Assembly (NCBI RefSeq): GCF_000241305.1
Contig: NZ_BAEH01000076.1
Location: 1-36,308, forward strand
Direction of reading: 5' to 3'
Source: Gordonia effusa NBRC 100432
Lineage (GTDB): Bacteria; Actinomycetota; Actinomycetes; Mycobacteriales; Mycobacteriaceae
DNA length: 36,308 bases
The position numbers were made by a program, and so were the translations under genes. Under the pieces are notes generated by a model. The model saw only the letters and a program-made list of their open reading frames with translations, made no database searches and was not told the DNA's origin. Positions 1-9,014 of the stretch are shown here, piece by piece. Positions within the stretch are counted from its first letter, which is position 1, and every line of letters begins with the position of its first letter.

Positions 1-552
1 CAACGCTGAAATGACCAGTGGCGTAACCATTGTCGATGCCCGGAGGGGCAGATTCCGTGCGTGCCTTGCCTCTTCGACCTGGCGTACGAGCTCGACCATT
101 AGGGGGATCGCGCGGATAGCCAATGCGAAACCTAATGCGAGTCGATCGGTGCGGACGCCGACGAGGCGCAGTGGGCTCAACATCCGATTGATCGAGGCAA
201 GCATGTCGACGGTGCGCGTCGTGAGCGTTACCGCGATAGCCAGTGCGACCGACGCCAGCAGGATTCCGCAAACCACCAGCGCGCGTTGCCAATTCGTCAG
301 AATAAGCTGGAGGATGAAGATGAAGCCGATCGTCCACAAGACGGGGCGTAACTGTGTTGTCGCCGCCCGCGGCCTGATCGCGCCCAACAAATACACCGCG
401 GCGACAATGGCGGCCGCCACCCCCAGACGCGCGAGACTATTCACCCAGATGCTGATAAAGATGATCAGCACGGCCAGGCCGATTAGCTTGACTCCGATTG
501 GAAGTCGGTGCAGCACAGAATGTCCCGGTTGGTAGACCCCCATCGCCGTCAT
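1..552 (-). CDS. bioN: ECF transporter transmembrane component EcfT (BioN-like), partial
   Basis: The reverse strand from 552 encodes 184 residues beginning MTAMGVYQPG with no stop before the window edge, so the C-terminus is missing. It has several hydrophobic helices (about residues 22-40, 44-58, 70-86, 90-108) followed by a basic amphipathic stretch with the motif EEARHARNLP near residue 167, which resembles the Ala-Arg-X coupling motifs by which EcfT proteins contact the ATPase. The ATG overlaps the ATPase stop codon in an ATGA arrangement (549-552), indicating translational coupling. Known family role: the T component links the substrate-binding BioY to the ATPase in energy-coupling-factor vitamin importers. 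Together the three genes form a BioYMN-type biotin uptake system. A short out-of-frame reading frame in this region is not the gene. Confidence 0.88.
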   Translation of the reverse strand, partial: MTAMGVYQPGHSVLHRLPIGVKLIGLAVLIIFISIWVNSLARLGVAAAIVAAVYLLGAIRPRAATTQLRPVLWTIGFIFILQLILTNWQRALVVCGILLASVALAIAVTLTTRTVDMLASINRMLSPLRLVGVRTDRLALGFALAIRAIPLMVELVRQVEEARHARNLPLRASTMVTPLVISAL

Positions 553-1250
553 GACATGAGCTTCCGGTAGTAGTCGAGGGCCGGTGCCGGGACGTCGTCG
601 CAGACGAGCCGCCCTTCATCGAGAACGAGGACGCGGTCAAAATCGGTGAGGATGTCAAGGTCATGCGATATTACGATCAGTTGCTCGTCCAACCCGGCGA
701 ATACCTCGCTGAGCATCCGGGTGTTGCGTAGATCGAGCAGTGTCGTCGGCTCGTCGGCGACGATGATCCGCGGCTCGGTCACCAGAACCGACGCTAGTGC
801 GAGAAGCTGCTTTTGGCCGCCGGACAACAGGTGCGATGGATGGTCGGCGTGACCGTCGAGTCCAAAGCGTGCCAACGCTTTCGCGACGATCACCGAGCGT
901 TCCTCTTTAGTCGCAGGCGAGCGCGACAGTGACAGTTCAATGTCCTCGACGACGGTCGGCATGATGACCTGGCGGTCGGGGTCGGAGAAGATGAAGCCGA
1001 CGCCCCGGCGTACCCGACGCCGTTGCCGCCCAATAACATTCACGCCATTGACGCGCACGGTGCCGACGTCGGGCGCGACGAGCCCGTTGATCATCCGTAC
1101 CAGTGTCGACTTGCCGCTGCCGTTGGCTCCGACGATTCCGATTCGCCGTTCGCGCAAGATCGCACTGATGTCGTGCAGTACGCGCCGCTCGCCGTAACCG
1201 TGTGAGACACCGTCGAATTCGACGGTCGACGCGGACACGCCGTCGGTCAC
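549..1250 (-). CDS. bioM: ECF transporter ATPase (BioM-like)
   Basis: A 233-residue ABC ATPase. Visible motifs: Walker A GANGSGKST (residues 41-49), signature LSGGQ (142-146), Walker B IIVADEP (162-168) and switch histidine in SHD (H196). The length and single-domain layout fit EcfA/CbiO/BioM proteins. It starts at a GTG (1250) that overlaps the bioY stop in a GTGA arrangement, and its own stop overlaps the start of the EcfT gene. Known role: ATP hydrolysis that drives vitamin uptake by the BioY-BioN complex at the inner face of the membrane. Biotin is assigned as substrate only because bioY is the neighbouring S component. There is one ATPase gene, as in BioMNY systems, not an EcfA1/EcfA2 pair. 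Confidence 0.93.
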   Translation of the reverse strand: MTDGVSASTVEFDGVSHGYGERRVLHDISAILRERRIGIVGANGSGKSTLVRMINGLVAPDVGTVRVNGVNVIGRQRRRVRRGVGFIFSDPDRQVIMPTVVEDIELSLSRSPATKEERSVIVAKALARFGLDGHADHPSHLLSGGQKQLLALASVLVTEPRIIVADEPTTLLDLRNTRMLSEVFAGLDEQLIVISHDLDILTDFDRVLVLDEGRLVCDDVPAPALDYYRKLMS

Positions 1251-1870
1251 TCGGTGGCGGCTTCCGGCTTAGCTGCGGCAGAGACTTTGCGGCGCAACCG
1301 AATCGGGGTGATCAGCCCCGGGTATCCGCGATGTACCTGCTGCGCGACGACAGCGGTGACCGCCGCCTTGAGTAGATCGCCGATGACATAGGTTCCGTTG
1401 AGGGCGAGTGCTGCTCCGAATGTGGAGTCGGTTCGTATCATGACGCCGACGGCGCCGCATAGATAGGCGATGCCCATCCCGCCGACCACATTGATGACGA
1501 ACCCCCAGACGAGGCGATAACGCGGCATTATCACCGAGGTCGCCAGGCCGATAAAGATCACGGCGGGCAGGAATCCGATGAAATAGCCGGCGGTTGGTGA
1601 ACTCAGAGCGATCTGACCGTTGCGTCCGCCCGCGAGGATCGGCAGACCGACTATTGCCAGGACTATGAAGATGACCACCGCGAGAGTGCCTTTACGCGGT
1701 CCCAGGATGGCACCCGCCAGCATCACGCCCATGGTCTGCAAGGTGATCGGGACGCCCGACGAGCCGATGTTGATGGTGCCGGGTAAGCCGAGTACCGCTA
1801 TCAACGCGGCGAATACCGCGGCCTGCGTCACGTCGGTGACCGAGATCCCTGGCCTGGTTCGCGCCGCCAT
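1247..1870 (-). CDS. bioY: Biotin transporter substrate-binding protein BioY
   Basis: A 207-residue, very hydrophobic protein with about six membrane helices. BioY-like features are the early segment PGTINIGSSGVPITLQT (about residues 30-46), then LAGAILGPRKG, and the glycine-rich SSPTAGYFIGFLPA segment near residue 90. BioY is the S component that binds biotin in ECF-type importers. A hydrophilic C-terminal tail (about residues 190-207) is probably cytoplasmic. The ATG at 1870 is preceded by an AGGTGAG-like ribosome site. The gene lies 39 bases downstream of the CDF-like exporter gene on the same strand, so it may be partly read through from it, but biotin uptake and metal export are unrelated and an own promoter is possible. 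I saw no BirA or BioQ operator. Confidence 0.93.
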   Translation of the reverse strand: MAARTRPGISVTDVTQAAVFAALIAVLGLPGTINIGSSGVPITLQTMGVMLAGAILGPRKGTLAVVIFIVLAIVGLPILAGGRNGQIALSSPTAGYFIGFLPAVIFIGLATSVIMPRYRLVWGFVINVVGGMGIAYLCGAVGVMIRTDSTFGAALALNGTYVIGDLLKAAVTAVVAQQVHRGYPGLITPIRLRRKVSAAAKPEAATE

Positions 1871-1909
1871 CTCACCTGAGCTTTCTCGTCTTGATGTCAG
1901 TCAGCCACC

Positions 1910-2584
1910 TTACTGCTGGTCGCCGCAGCAGTCGCAATCAGCCGAATCGGTGGGTGCTGGTGCGGGGCAGCAGGTGTCGCCGCGCCACGCGTTGATCCCT
2001 TCCCGGACGGCGATCGCTGCGATGACAAGGCCGGCCAGCGGGTCGGAGCTCCAGCCGAGCAGGCTGTTCAACAGCAGTCCGGCGAGCAGAACGGCCGACA
2101 GATAAGTGCATAACAGGGTCTGCTTGGAATCCGCGACCGCGGTGGTCGAACCCAGCTCGCGTCCGGCTCGACGTTGCGCATACGACAGGACCGGCATGAT
2201 GACCAGGCTGGCGGTCGCCAATGCGATGCCAATTGTCGAGTGCTCTGCCGCGAGTCCGACTCCGGCGAGCGACGTGATCGAGTCGACGGCGATGTAAATG
2301 GCGAGTGCGAAGAACGAAAAGGCGATGAATCGGAGGGCCGCTTTCTCACGGGTCTCCGGATCCCGGGCCGAGAACTGCCATGCGAGCGCCGCCGCGGAAG
2401 ACACCTCGATGACCGAATCCAGCCCGAACCCGACCAGCGCCGTCGAGGAAACGCGATGTCCCTCGAATAGTGCGATCGTTGCCTCGACGACGTTGTAGGT
2501 GATAGTCGCGGCCACGAACCAGCGGATGCGGCGGTTCAATACGTCTCGGCGGTTGGCGGTGGAGATACCGAGATCAGAAGACAT
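1910..2584 (-). CDS. CDF-like cation efflux transporter with Cys-rich tail
   Basis: A 224-residue membrane protein. Hydrophobic segments lie around residues 20-40, 48-70, 85-110, 118-140, 155-180 and 185-200. The stretch GFGLDSVIE in the second helix and SDPLAGLVIAAI near the end match the pattern of cation-diffusion-facilitator-type exporters that M. tuberculosis Rv2025c represents. The last 20 residues hold CC, then C-D-CC, a likely metal-binding tail. An upstream in-frame start would add 12 residues, but ATG 2584 is preferred because it overlaps the stop of the sensor gene (TGATG), which couples the two. Inference: the exporter removes the metal that CmtR senses (Cd(II)/Pb(II) in the mycobacterial case). 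The true ion is not visible from sequence. Confidence 0.82.
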   Translation of the reverse strand: MSSDLGISTANRRDVLNRRIRWFVAATITYNVVEATIALFEGHRVSSTALVGFGLDSVIEVSSAAALAWQFSARDPETREKAALRFIAFSFFALAIYIAVDSITSLAGVGLAAEHSTIGIALATASLVIMPVLSYAQRRAGRELGSTTAVADSKQTLLCTYLSAVLLAGLLLNSLLGWSSDPLAGLVIAAIAVREGINAWRGDTCCPAPAPTDSADCDCCGDQQ

Positions 2585-2919
2585 CAGCAGCAGCCATCTG
2601 ACTCGGCGTCGGGGCAGCAATCGGGGTCAATCGCCAACACGAGTCCGAGCAGATCTTCCAATGCGTGGCCGATTCGCTGGTCGGCCAATTCGTAGCGTGC
2701 GCGTCGGCCTTCGGGAACCGATACCACGAGCCCACAACCACGTAAGCAGGCCAAATGATTGGACAGGATCTGACGGCTGACGCCGAGGTGTTCGGCCAGC
2801 TCGGCCGGGTACCCGCTACCAGCGCGGAGATGGAGCAGAATTCGCGTCCGCGTCGGGTCCGAGAGAGCATGACCGAATCGGGACAGGGCTGAGGTCGAGG
2901 TCGCGGTCCGCATGTCCAA
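2584..2919 (-). CDS. cmtR: ArsR/SmtB-family metal sensor, CmtR type
   Basis: A 111-residue winged-helix repressor. The segment SNHLACLRGCGLV places Cys58 and Cys62 in the recognition helix, exactly where M. tuberculosis CmtR has its Cd/Pb ligands Cys57 and Cys61; Cys101/Cys102 in IDPDCCPD match the third ligand, Cys102 of CmtR. Two further cysteines end the protein (110, 111). The start is TTG 2919 or ATG 2913, two codons apart; neither has a strong Shine-Dalgarno. The TACAG-N6-CTGTA dyad just upstream (2925-2940) is a likely self-operator. The next gene is a metal exporter with overlapping start, so the pair is a sensor-exporter unit. Known family behaviour: metal binding releases the repressor from DNA. 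Confidence 0.9.
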   Translation of the reverse strand: MDMRTATSTSALSRFGHALSDPTRTRILLHLRAGSGYPAELAEHLGVSRQILSNHLACLRGCGLVVSVPEGRRARYELADQRIGHALEDLLGLVLAIDPDCCPDAESDGCC

Positions 2920-2924
2920 GAAAG

Positions 2925-2940
2925 TACAGATTTAGCTGTA
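2925..2940. promoter_or_regulatory. cmtR: Candidate CmtR operator
   Basis: A TACAG-N6-CTGTA inverted repeat lies 5 to 20 bases upstream of the cmtR start. Position and symmetry fit an ArsR-family operator overlapping the transcription start. Whether CmtR binds it is inference. Confidence 0.5.
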
Positions 2941-2969
2941 TTCAGTCAATCGTGAACTAATTCTGGCGT

Positions 2970-3312
2970 CGATGGGCGAAGCGGCAAACCCACTGATGGT
3001 CGAGTGCGCTCGCCGAGCGAAGCGGCAAACCCATTGATGGTCGAGTGCGCTCGCCGAGCGAAGCGAGACGCGCGTGTATCGAGACTGGGCGAGTTGATGT
3101 CGAAAGCTGTTGACCGGCTTGGCATTTTGGGTTGCGGGGTCTCGATACACCCGGCTCGGCTAGCGCCTCGCCGGGCACTCGACCAGCGGATGGGGCGGCT
3201 GGCGCCTCGCCGGGCACTCGACCATCGGAGGTGGTGGCTGGCGCCTCGCCGGGCACTCGACCATCGGAGGTGGTGGCTGGCGCCTCGCCGGGCACTCGAC
3301 CATCGGATGGAG
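2970..3312. repeat. GTCGAG repeat cluster 1 (composite inverted element plus 39-bp tandem array)
   Basis: This spacer between cmtR and the 3' end of the next gene has no credible gene. It holds two forward half-elements starting TGGTCGAGTGCGCTCG (2997 and 3041 regions); the second runs to GTGTATCGAGACT near 3089. After about 50 bases comes an inverted half starting GGTCTCGATACACC (3138) and ending GGGCACTCGACCA (3185). The terminal half is then repeated in tandem: units starting 3162, 3201, 3240 and 3279, period 39 bases, ending about 3312. Related copies occur at 9015-9337, 17797-17845 and 36048-36308. Confidence 0.85.
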
Positions 3313-3327
3313 CAGTGGAGTCTCGCC

Positions 3328-3966
3328 CTACCCGCGCGCCAACTTCCACGGTTCGTGATGCTTATAGAACGTACTTCGCTTGACCGTCCGCGTCGCCGAG
3401 ATGCCCTCGCGTTCGACGATGATCGCGGTACCGCCGGTCTGCACCGCGCGCCCGCGACGCCAGCCACCGGGCAGGCGGCGCGCCACGCGTCCTCGGACGT
3501 CGCGCAGATCCGGCGAGACCTCTATCTCCACGGCGCCGACCTCGCCGTCGAAGATCCGCTCGTCGTCGACGATGCCCTCGCCGTACAAATCGCCGTCGGC
3601 GCCCAGATGACGTGCCCGCCCGACCAGGACCGTGGCGGCGTCGTCGCGAATGAGCGTAAGCGATTGTGCCGTACCGGTTTCGGCAACTTTCCGGCCGGCC
3701 GGTCCGGTCTTGAGCCGATATCGGCGAGTAGCCGGCGTCGCGACCGGTGAGGCGTAGCCGACCTCGACGTCGAGTCGTTCGGCGATCATCAGCCGCGCGA
3801 CGACGGCGCTGAAGAACAGATCGCCGCATCGGTCGCCCAGCGTCACGACAACGATCCGCGACAACGCCGGATTCGCCAAGGGGGCGCGCGTCAGCGACTT
3901 CGCCGCGGCGGTCACCGCGGCCAGATCGGCCTCGGTTTCCGGCTGTTCAATCAGCACGAATGACAC
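3328..3966 (-). CDS. Conserved hypothetical protein divergent from purA
   Basis: A 212-residue protein starting at GTG 3966 (residues SFVLIEQPET follow). It has no signal peptide or membrane helix. The first half is mixed alpha/beta (for example SRIVVVTLGDRCGDLFFSAV), the second is rich in Arg, Asp and Gly. I do not recognise a catalytic motif. M. tuberculosis has a similarly sized uncharacterised gene (Rv0358) divergent from purA (Rv0357c), and this may be its counterpart by position; that is inference from synteny. The C-terminus (HHEPWKLARG) abuts the repeat cluster, so the end of the gene may have been altered by repeat insertion. The gap to purA is 108 bases and must hold both promoters. 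Confidence 0.7.
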   Translation of the reverse strand: MSFVLIEQPETEADLAAVTAAAKSLTRAPLANPALSRIVVVTLGDRCGDLFFSAVVARLMIAERLDVEVGYASPVATPATRRYRLKTGPAGRKVAETGTAQSLTLIRDDAATVLVGRARHLGADGDLYGEGIVDDERIFDGEVGAVEIEVSPDLRDVRGRVARRLPGGWRRGRAVQTGGTAIIVEREGISATRTVKRSTFYKHHEPWKLARG

Positions 3967-3981
3967 TTGACAAGCCTATAA

Positions 3982-5361
<1,380 letters not shown>

Positions 5362-5376
5362 CTCTGGGAGATGACG

Positions 5377-6933
5377 ATGGGCCGGATGAGTCGCGACTAC
5401 GGATCCATCCTGTTGGGGTCCGCATCCGAGCGCGGGGTGAAACAACGCGTTCGGATTCAGATTCTGATCACCGGGTCGATCGTCGTCGCGAACTCGATCG
5501 GTGCGGCGATCGCCGCTGTCCTCGCCTCGGTCGGTATTCCGGAGCCGAATGTCTTTCAGGCGCGACTGTGGTGGGTCAATTTCATCGCGGTCCCGGTGTA
5601 TGTGACATGTGCGCTGCTCATCGGAGTTCTGTGGGGCACCATCGTCGTAGTTCGCGATCTGAAGTGGTCGATCCGTGACGAGAAGCCGACGAAACGCGAC
5701 GCCCGAAAGACGCGTCGGGCGCCGTGGAAACTCGTGATGATCCAAGCCGTCCTATGGTTGCTCGCCGCTGCGCTCGCGACCGTCGCCTATGGCATCTACG
5801 ACCCGCGGCTGATACCGAAGGTGCTGTTCATCGTGATCTTCAGCGGTGCGGTCGTCGTCGGAATTTCCTACCTGCTTGTCGACTTCGCGATGCGGCCGGT
5901 GCTGGCCGAGGTGATCAGCGCCGGATTCTCCGGCCGCAAACGTGCCGGTATGCGCACGCGGGCGTTGATTTCGTGGCTCGTTGGATCAGGTATACCGTTG
6001 ACCGGAATTTTGCTGGTCGGTCTGTTCAAGCTGATCTTCGACTCGCTGGACGGCACGAGCTATCTGATCGCGGTGACAGTGCTCGCCTGCATCGCCATTG
6101 CCACCGGGCTGCTGCTGACATATCTCAACACGGTGGGAATCCTCGGTCCGATCCGGAGTGTGCAGACCGGAATGAATCGGGTTCGTGCGGGTAAGACCGA
6201 CGTCGACGTCGTGGTCTACGACGGCACGGAGCTGGGCGACCTCCAGGTTGGCTTCAACACGATGGTCCACGGTTTGCGGGAACGTGAGCGAATCCGAGAC
6301 CTGTTCGGGCGTCATGTTGGCCGCGACGTCGCCGAAGCGGCGTTGACCTCCGACCCGGAACTTGGCGGCGTCGAACGCACCGTCGCGGTGATATTCGTCG
6401 ACGTCATCGGCTCGACGACGTTGGCCGCCGAGCATCCGCCGACCGAGGTCGTCAACATTCTTAATCGATTCTTCGCGGTGATCGTGCGTGAGGTCGAAGA
6501 GCAGCGCGGGTTGGTCAACAAATTCGAGGGCGATGCCGTACTCGCGATCTTCGGCGCACCCATCGACCTCGATGACTCGGCGGGCAACGCGTTGGCAGCG
6601 GCACGGCAGATCGCGACTCGGCTTGTGGCCGAAGTGCCGGAGATTTCCGCGGGTATCGGCGTTGGCTACGGGCCGGTGGTAGCCGGGAACGTCGGAGCGA
6701 TCGAGCGTTTCGAGTTCACCGTGATCGGCGACCCGGTCAATGAAGCGGCGCGGCTGTCCGAACTGGCTAAACGCGATCCAACCCGGCCGGTGGCATCGGC
6801 GCGGGCGATCGACGCCGCGTCGTCGGACGAAGCGGCGCGGTGGGAGCGCCAGGAGACCGTCACGCTGCGCGGACGGACCGAGGGGACGTCGGTGTACGCG
6901 GCACTGCCCGGATCGCTCGTCGGGCAGGAGTGA
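5377..6933 (+). CDS. Membrane class III adenylate/guanylate cyclase with HAMP domain
   Basis: About 518 residues. Six hydrophobic helices lie near residues 30-52, 66-92, 118-140, 148-170, 200-222 and 228-252, then a HAMP linker (about 253-306, containing GPIRSV and GDLQVGFNTM), then the cyclase domain. Catalytic residues look complete (numbered from ATG 5377): metal Asp342 in FVDVIGST, Lys382 in NKFEGDA, metal Asp386, and Asn455/Arg459 in DPVNEAARL. The layout resembles the mycobacterial Rv1318c/Rv3645 group. The adenine-selecting Lys is present, so cAMP is the likely product. ATG 5371 has its GGGAG site immediately adjacent, so ATG 5377 with a six-base spacing is preferred. It is placed 15 bases after purA, suggesting cotranscription. 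Confidence 0.9.
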   Translation: MGRMSRDYGSILLGSASERGVKQRVRIQILITGSIVVANSIGAAIAAVLASVGIPEPNVFQARLWWVNFIAVPVYVTCALLIGVLWGTIVVVRDLKWSIRDEKPTKRDARKTRRAPWKLVMIQAVLWLLAAALATVAYGIYDPRLIPKVLFIVIFSGAVVVGISYLLVDFAMRPVLAEVISAGFSGRKRAGMRTRALISWLVGSGIPLTGILLVGLFKLIFDSLDGTSYLIAVTVLACIAIATGLLLTYLNTVGILGPIRSVQTGMNRVRAGKTDVDVVVYDGTELGDLQVGFNTMVHGLRERERIRDLFGRHVGRDVAEAALTSDPELGGVERTVAVIFVDVIGSTTLAAEHPPTEVVNILNRFFAVIVREVEEQRGLVNKFEGDAVLAIFGAPIDLDDSAGNALAAARQIATRLVAEVPEISAGIGVGYGPVVAGNVGAIERFEFTVIGDPVNEAARLSELAKRDPTRPVASARAIDAASSDEAARWERQETVTLRGRTEGTSVYAALPGSLVGQE

Positions 6934-7000
6934 ATTTTCGTCCCCCTCAAGGGGATTGAAGGGCATATTGCCCTTCGACACACCTCACGGGGACGAAATT
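6934..7000. terminator. Bidirectional terminator-like branched hairpin
   Basis: The space between the cyclase and the convergent antiporter is one structure. A 10-bp outer stem (TTTCGTCCCC 6936-6945 with GGGGACGAAA 6989-6998) encloses an 8-bp hairpin (GAAGGGCA 6958-6965 with TGCCCTTC 6969-6976). A small CCCC-TCAA-GGGG hairpin (6943-6954) could compete with the outer stem. The T- and A-rich ends suit termination in both directions. The antiporter stop codon (6999-7001) touches the outer arm. Confidence 0.7.
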
Positions 7001-8591
7001 ATTCCGCCTCCCGGTCGACCGTTCCCTCCGCGAAGTCCAAGCGGCGCAAGGCCATACGTAGCACCTCGTCGTCGATCCGACCGGCGTCGCGTTCTTCGAT
7101 AAACACGGTCCGCTGCACACGCAAGATCTCGCCGCGCATGCGATCGATCGCCGCGGTCGGCGATTCGCCGATCTCCTCGACGCCGCGCCCAAGTGATTCC
7201 CACGCGGTATTACGTTGTGTCGCAACCCATTTACGAAGGACCGCGATCTTGTGCTGATACGGATCGTCGGGGGTGAGGGCGGCTGAGCGTTTGTCGAGTA
7301 GTTCCTCGGCGGCGCGCGACGCCTTGTCTTGCGCGGTGGCGAAGGCGAGTCGGTCCTGTGCCGCCTCATCCGCCACGACGCCGAGTTTGCGGGCGAACCA
7401 GCCCAACGTCGTGCCCTGGATGAGCAGCGTACCGACCACCACCACGAAGGTCAGGAACAGGATTTCGCCGCGGGCGGGGAATGCCGCGCCGCCGTCGACC
7501 GTCAGCGGGATGGTGAACGCGGCCGCGAGACTGACCACGCCGCGCATGCCAGCCCAGCTGACGATGAACATGGATTTGGTGTCCGGCGGTGGTTCGTTCT
7601 GTCGGACTCGACGGAAGATCCGAGGTAGATACGTGAGCGGATAGACCCAGACAAAGCGGGTCACGATCACGACCACGAGGACTACGGTTGCGTCGATCGC
7701 GATGCGGACCGGCGACTCGCCAGCCAAACCGTCGATGAGCGCGGGCAACTGCAAGCCGATCAGCAGGAAGACGAACGACTCGAGCCCGACATCGACCGAT
7801 TTCCGAATACCGTTGTCTTGCAACCGAGTGGCGTAGCTGTCGCGAGCCGATCGCTGACCGAGGAACAAGCCGGCGACCACTACCGCGATCACGCCGGATG
7901 AATGCAATTCTTCGGCGATGAAGTAGGTGGCAAACGGAACCGCGAAGCCGACCGCCGATTCCAGGGGCGGGTCGACGAGCCGACTGCGGACCCAACTGAT
8001 GAAATACCCGACAACCAATCCGAGGGCGGTACCGCCGATAGCGGCGACCAAGAACATCAGAACTCCGCGTCCGGCCGACGTCGTCTCGCCGATCGCGGCG
8101 GCCAGCGCCACCCGCAGCAAGGTGAGGGCGGTGGCGTCGTTGAGCAAGCTCTCGCCGCCGAGCAGCGTCATGATGCGTCGGGGCAGACCTACTTGGCGGC
8201 CGATCGCCTGTGCTGACACCGCGTCGGGCGGCGCGACGACGGCGCCGAGCACGAATGCAGCCGCCAACGGCAGTTGCGGCAACAGGAGGTGCGCCACATA
8301 CCCGACCGCCAGCGTCGTGAAGACGGGCAGGCCGAGCGCGAGCATCAGGATTCCGCGGCGACTGTCGCGAATGGCGTGATAACTGCTGTCAATTGCCGCC
8401 GAGTAGAGCAGGGGCGGCAGGATGAGAAACAGCACGGCTTCGGGGTGCAGATCGATCTCTGGCATCCGCGGAATCCAGCCGATCGCCAATCCGACGCCGA
8501 CCAGGATCAATGGCGCGGGCCATTCATAACGTCGCGCCACTGCCGCGACCGACAATGCGACGACGACGGCGATCAAAATCCCGAATTCCAC
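6999..8591 (-). CDS. CPA1-family Na+/H+ antiporter (NhaP/YjcE type)
   Basis: A 530-residue protein with 12 or so membrane helices in the first 420 residues and a charged cytoplasmic tail of about 110 residues. Transport motifs are visible: APPDAVSAQAIG with Asp123 and GGESLLNDATAL with Asn151-Asp152, the ND pair typical of electroneutral CPA1 exchangers. The long tail (EEAAQDRLAFATAQDKASRAAEELL region) is predicted helical. Start is GTG 8591. It is divergent from a UBP-type zinc-finger gene 67 bases away, and both ends are closed by that spacer and the branched terminator, so it looks monocistronic. Homologue in M. tuberculosis: Rv2287. The ion (Na+, K+ or Li+) cannot be decided from sequence. 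Confidence 0.93.
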   Translation of the reverse strand: MEFGILIAVVVALSVAAVARRYEWPAPLILVGVGLAIGWIPRMPEIDLHPEAVLFLILPPLLYSAAIDSSYHAIRDSRRGILMLALGLPVFTTLAVGYVAHLLLPQLPLAAAFVLGAVVAPPDAVSAQAIGRQVGLPRRIMTLLGGESLLNDATALTLLRVALAAAIGETTSAGRGVLMFLVAAIGGTALGLVVGYFISWVRSRLVDPPLESAVGFAVPFATYFIAEELHSSGVIAVVVAGLFLGQRSARDSYATRLQDNGIRKSVDVGLESFVFLLIGLQLPALIDGLAGESPVRIAIDATVVLVVVIVTRFVWVYPLTYLPRIFRRVRQNEPPPDTKSMFIVSWAGMRGVVSLAAAFTIPLTVDGGAAFPARGEILFLTFVVVVGTLLIQGTTLGWFARKLGVVADEAAQDRLAFATAQDKASRAAEELLDKRSAALTPDDPYQHKIAVLRKWVATQRNTAWESLGRGVEEIGESPTAAIDRMRGEILRVQRTVFIEERDAGRIDDEVLRMALRRLDFAEGTVDREAE

Positions 8592-8658
8592 CGGGCAACC
8601 CTATGGCATCGCTGGCCCCCGCGGGTCGCAGTATGCCATCGACTGGTGACAAAATGGG

Positions 8659-8988
8659 GTGGTGGCTTTCTTCAAACGTTCATCGGCAGGCAGTTCCCCG
8701 ACGTCGGAGGTGCCAACCGCGCCATGCGAGCACCTCGGGACCATCGGTGCCGACGTTGCCGAAGACCCGGTAGCCGGCGCATTGGAGTGTGCCGGTTGTG
8801 TCGCGATCGGCGAACATCACTGGGCGCACCTTCGTCGGTGCCTCAGTTGCGGGTACACCGGTTGCTGCGATTCGAGTCCACGACGTCATGCCACCGCCCA
8901 TTTTGAGGAGACCGGTCATCCGGTCATGCGTTCGGCAGAACCCGGTGAGAACTGGCGCTGGTGTTATGTCGATGCGTTGACCGGATAG
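8659..8988 (+). CDS. UBP-type zinc-finger protein
   Basis: A 109-residue soluble protein that is almost entirely a ubiquitin-protease-type zinc finger. Metal-ligand candidates appear in order: Cys23 and His25, Cys44/Cys47 (CAGC), Cys61/Cys64 (CLSC), Cys69-Cys70 in GCCDSSP, His77, His81 and His87. The closing EPGENWRWCYVD motif is diagnostic of the family. In eukaryotes this finger binds the free C-terminal Gly-Gly of ubiquitin; bacterial versions are common in actinobacteria but their ligand is unknown. GTG 8659 is used as start; GTG 8662 is equally possible and the ribosome site is weak. It diverges from the Na+/H+ antiporter gene with a 67-base shared promoter region, suggesting a functional link. 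The frame on the opposite strand is a shadow. Confidence 0.88.
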   Translation: MVAFFKRSSAGSSPTSEVPTAPCEHLGTIGADVAEDPVAGALECAGCVAIGEHHWAHLRRCLSCGYTGCCDSSPRRHATAHFEETGHPVMRSAEPGENWRWCYVDALTG

Positions 8989-9014
8989 CGCGACCGACGT
9001 CGGCTGATAAGCGG

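Noticed and set aside
3157..3312. CRISPR array
   Set aside because: The 39-base units are contiguous with near-identical content and no unique spacers, and no cas gene is present.
3004..3750. 248-residue forward frame across the repeat cluster and the hypothetical gene
   Set aside because: Runs through tandem repeats and antisense coding; no recognisable protein.
5986..6981. 331-residue reverse-strand frame over the cyclase
   Set aside because: Shadow frame of the cyclase gene; no ribosome site or family resemblance.
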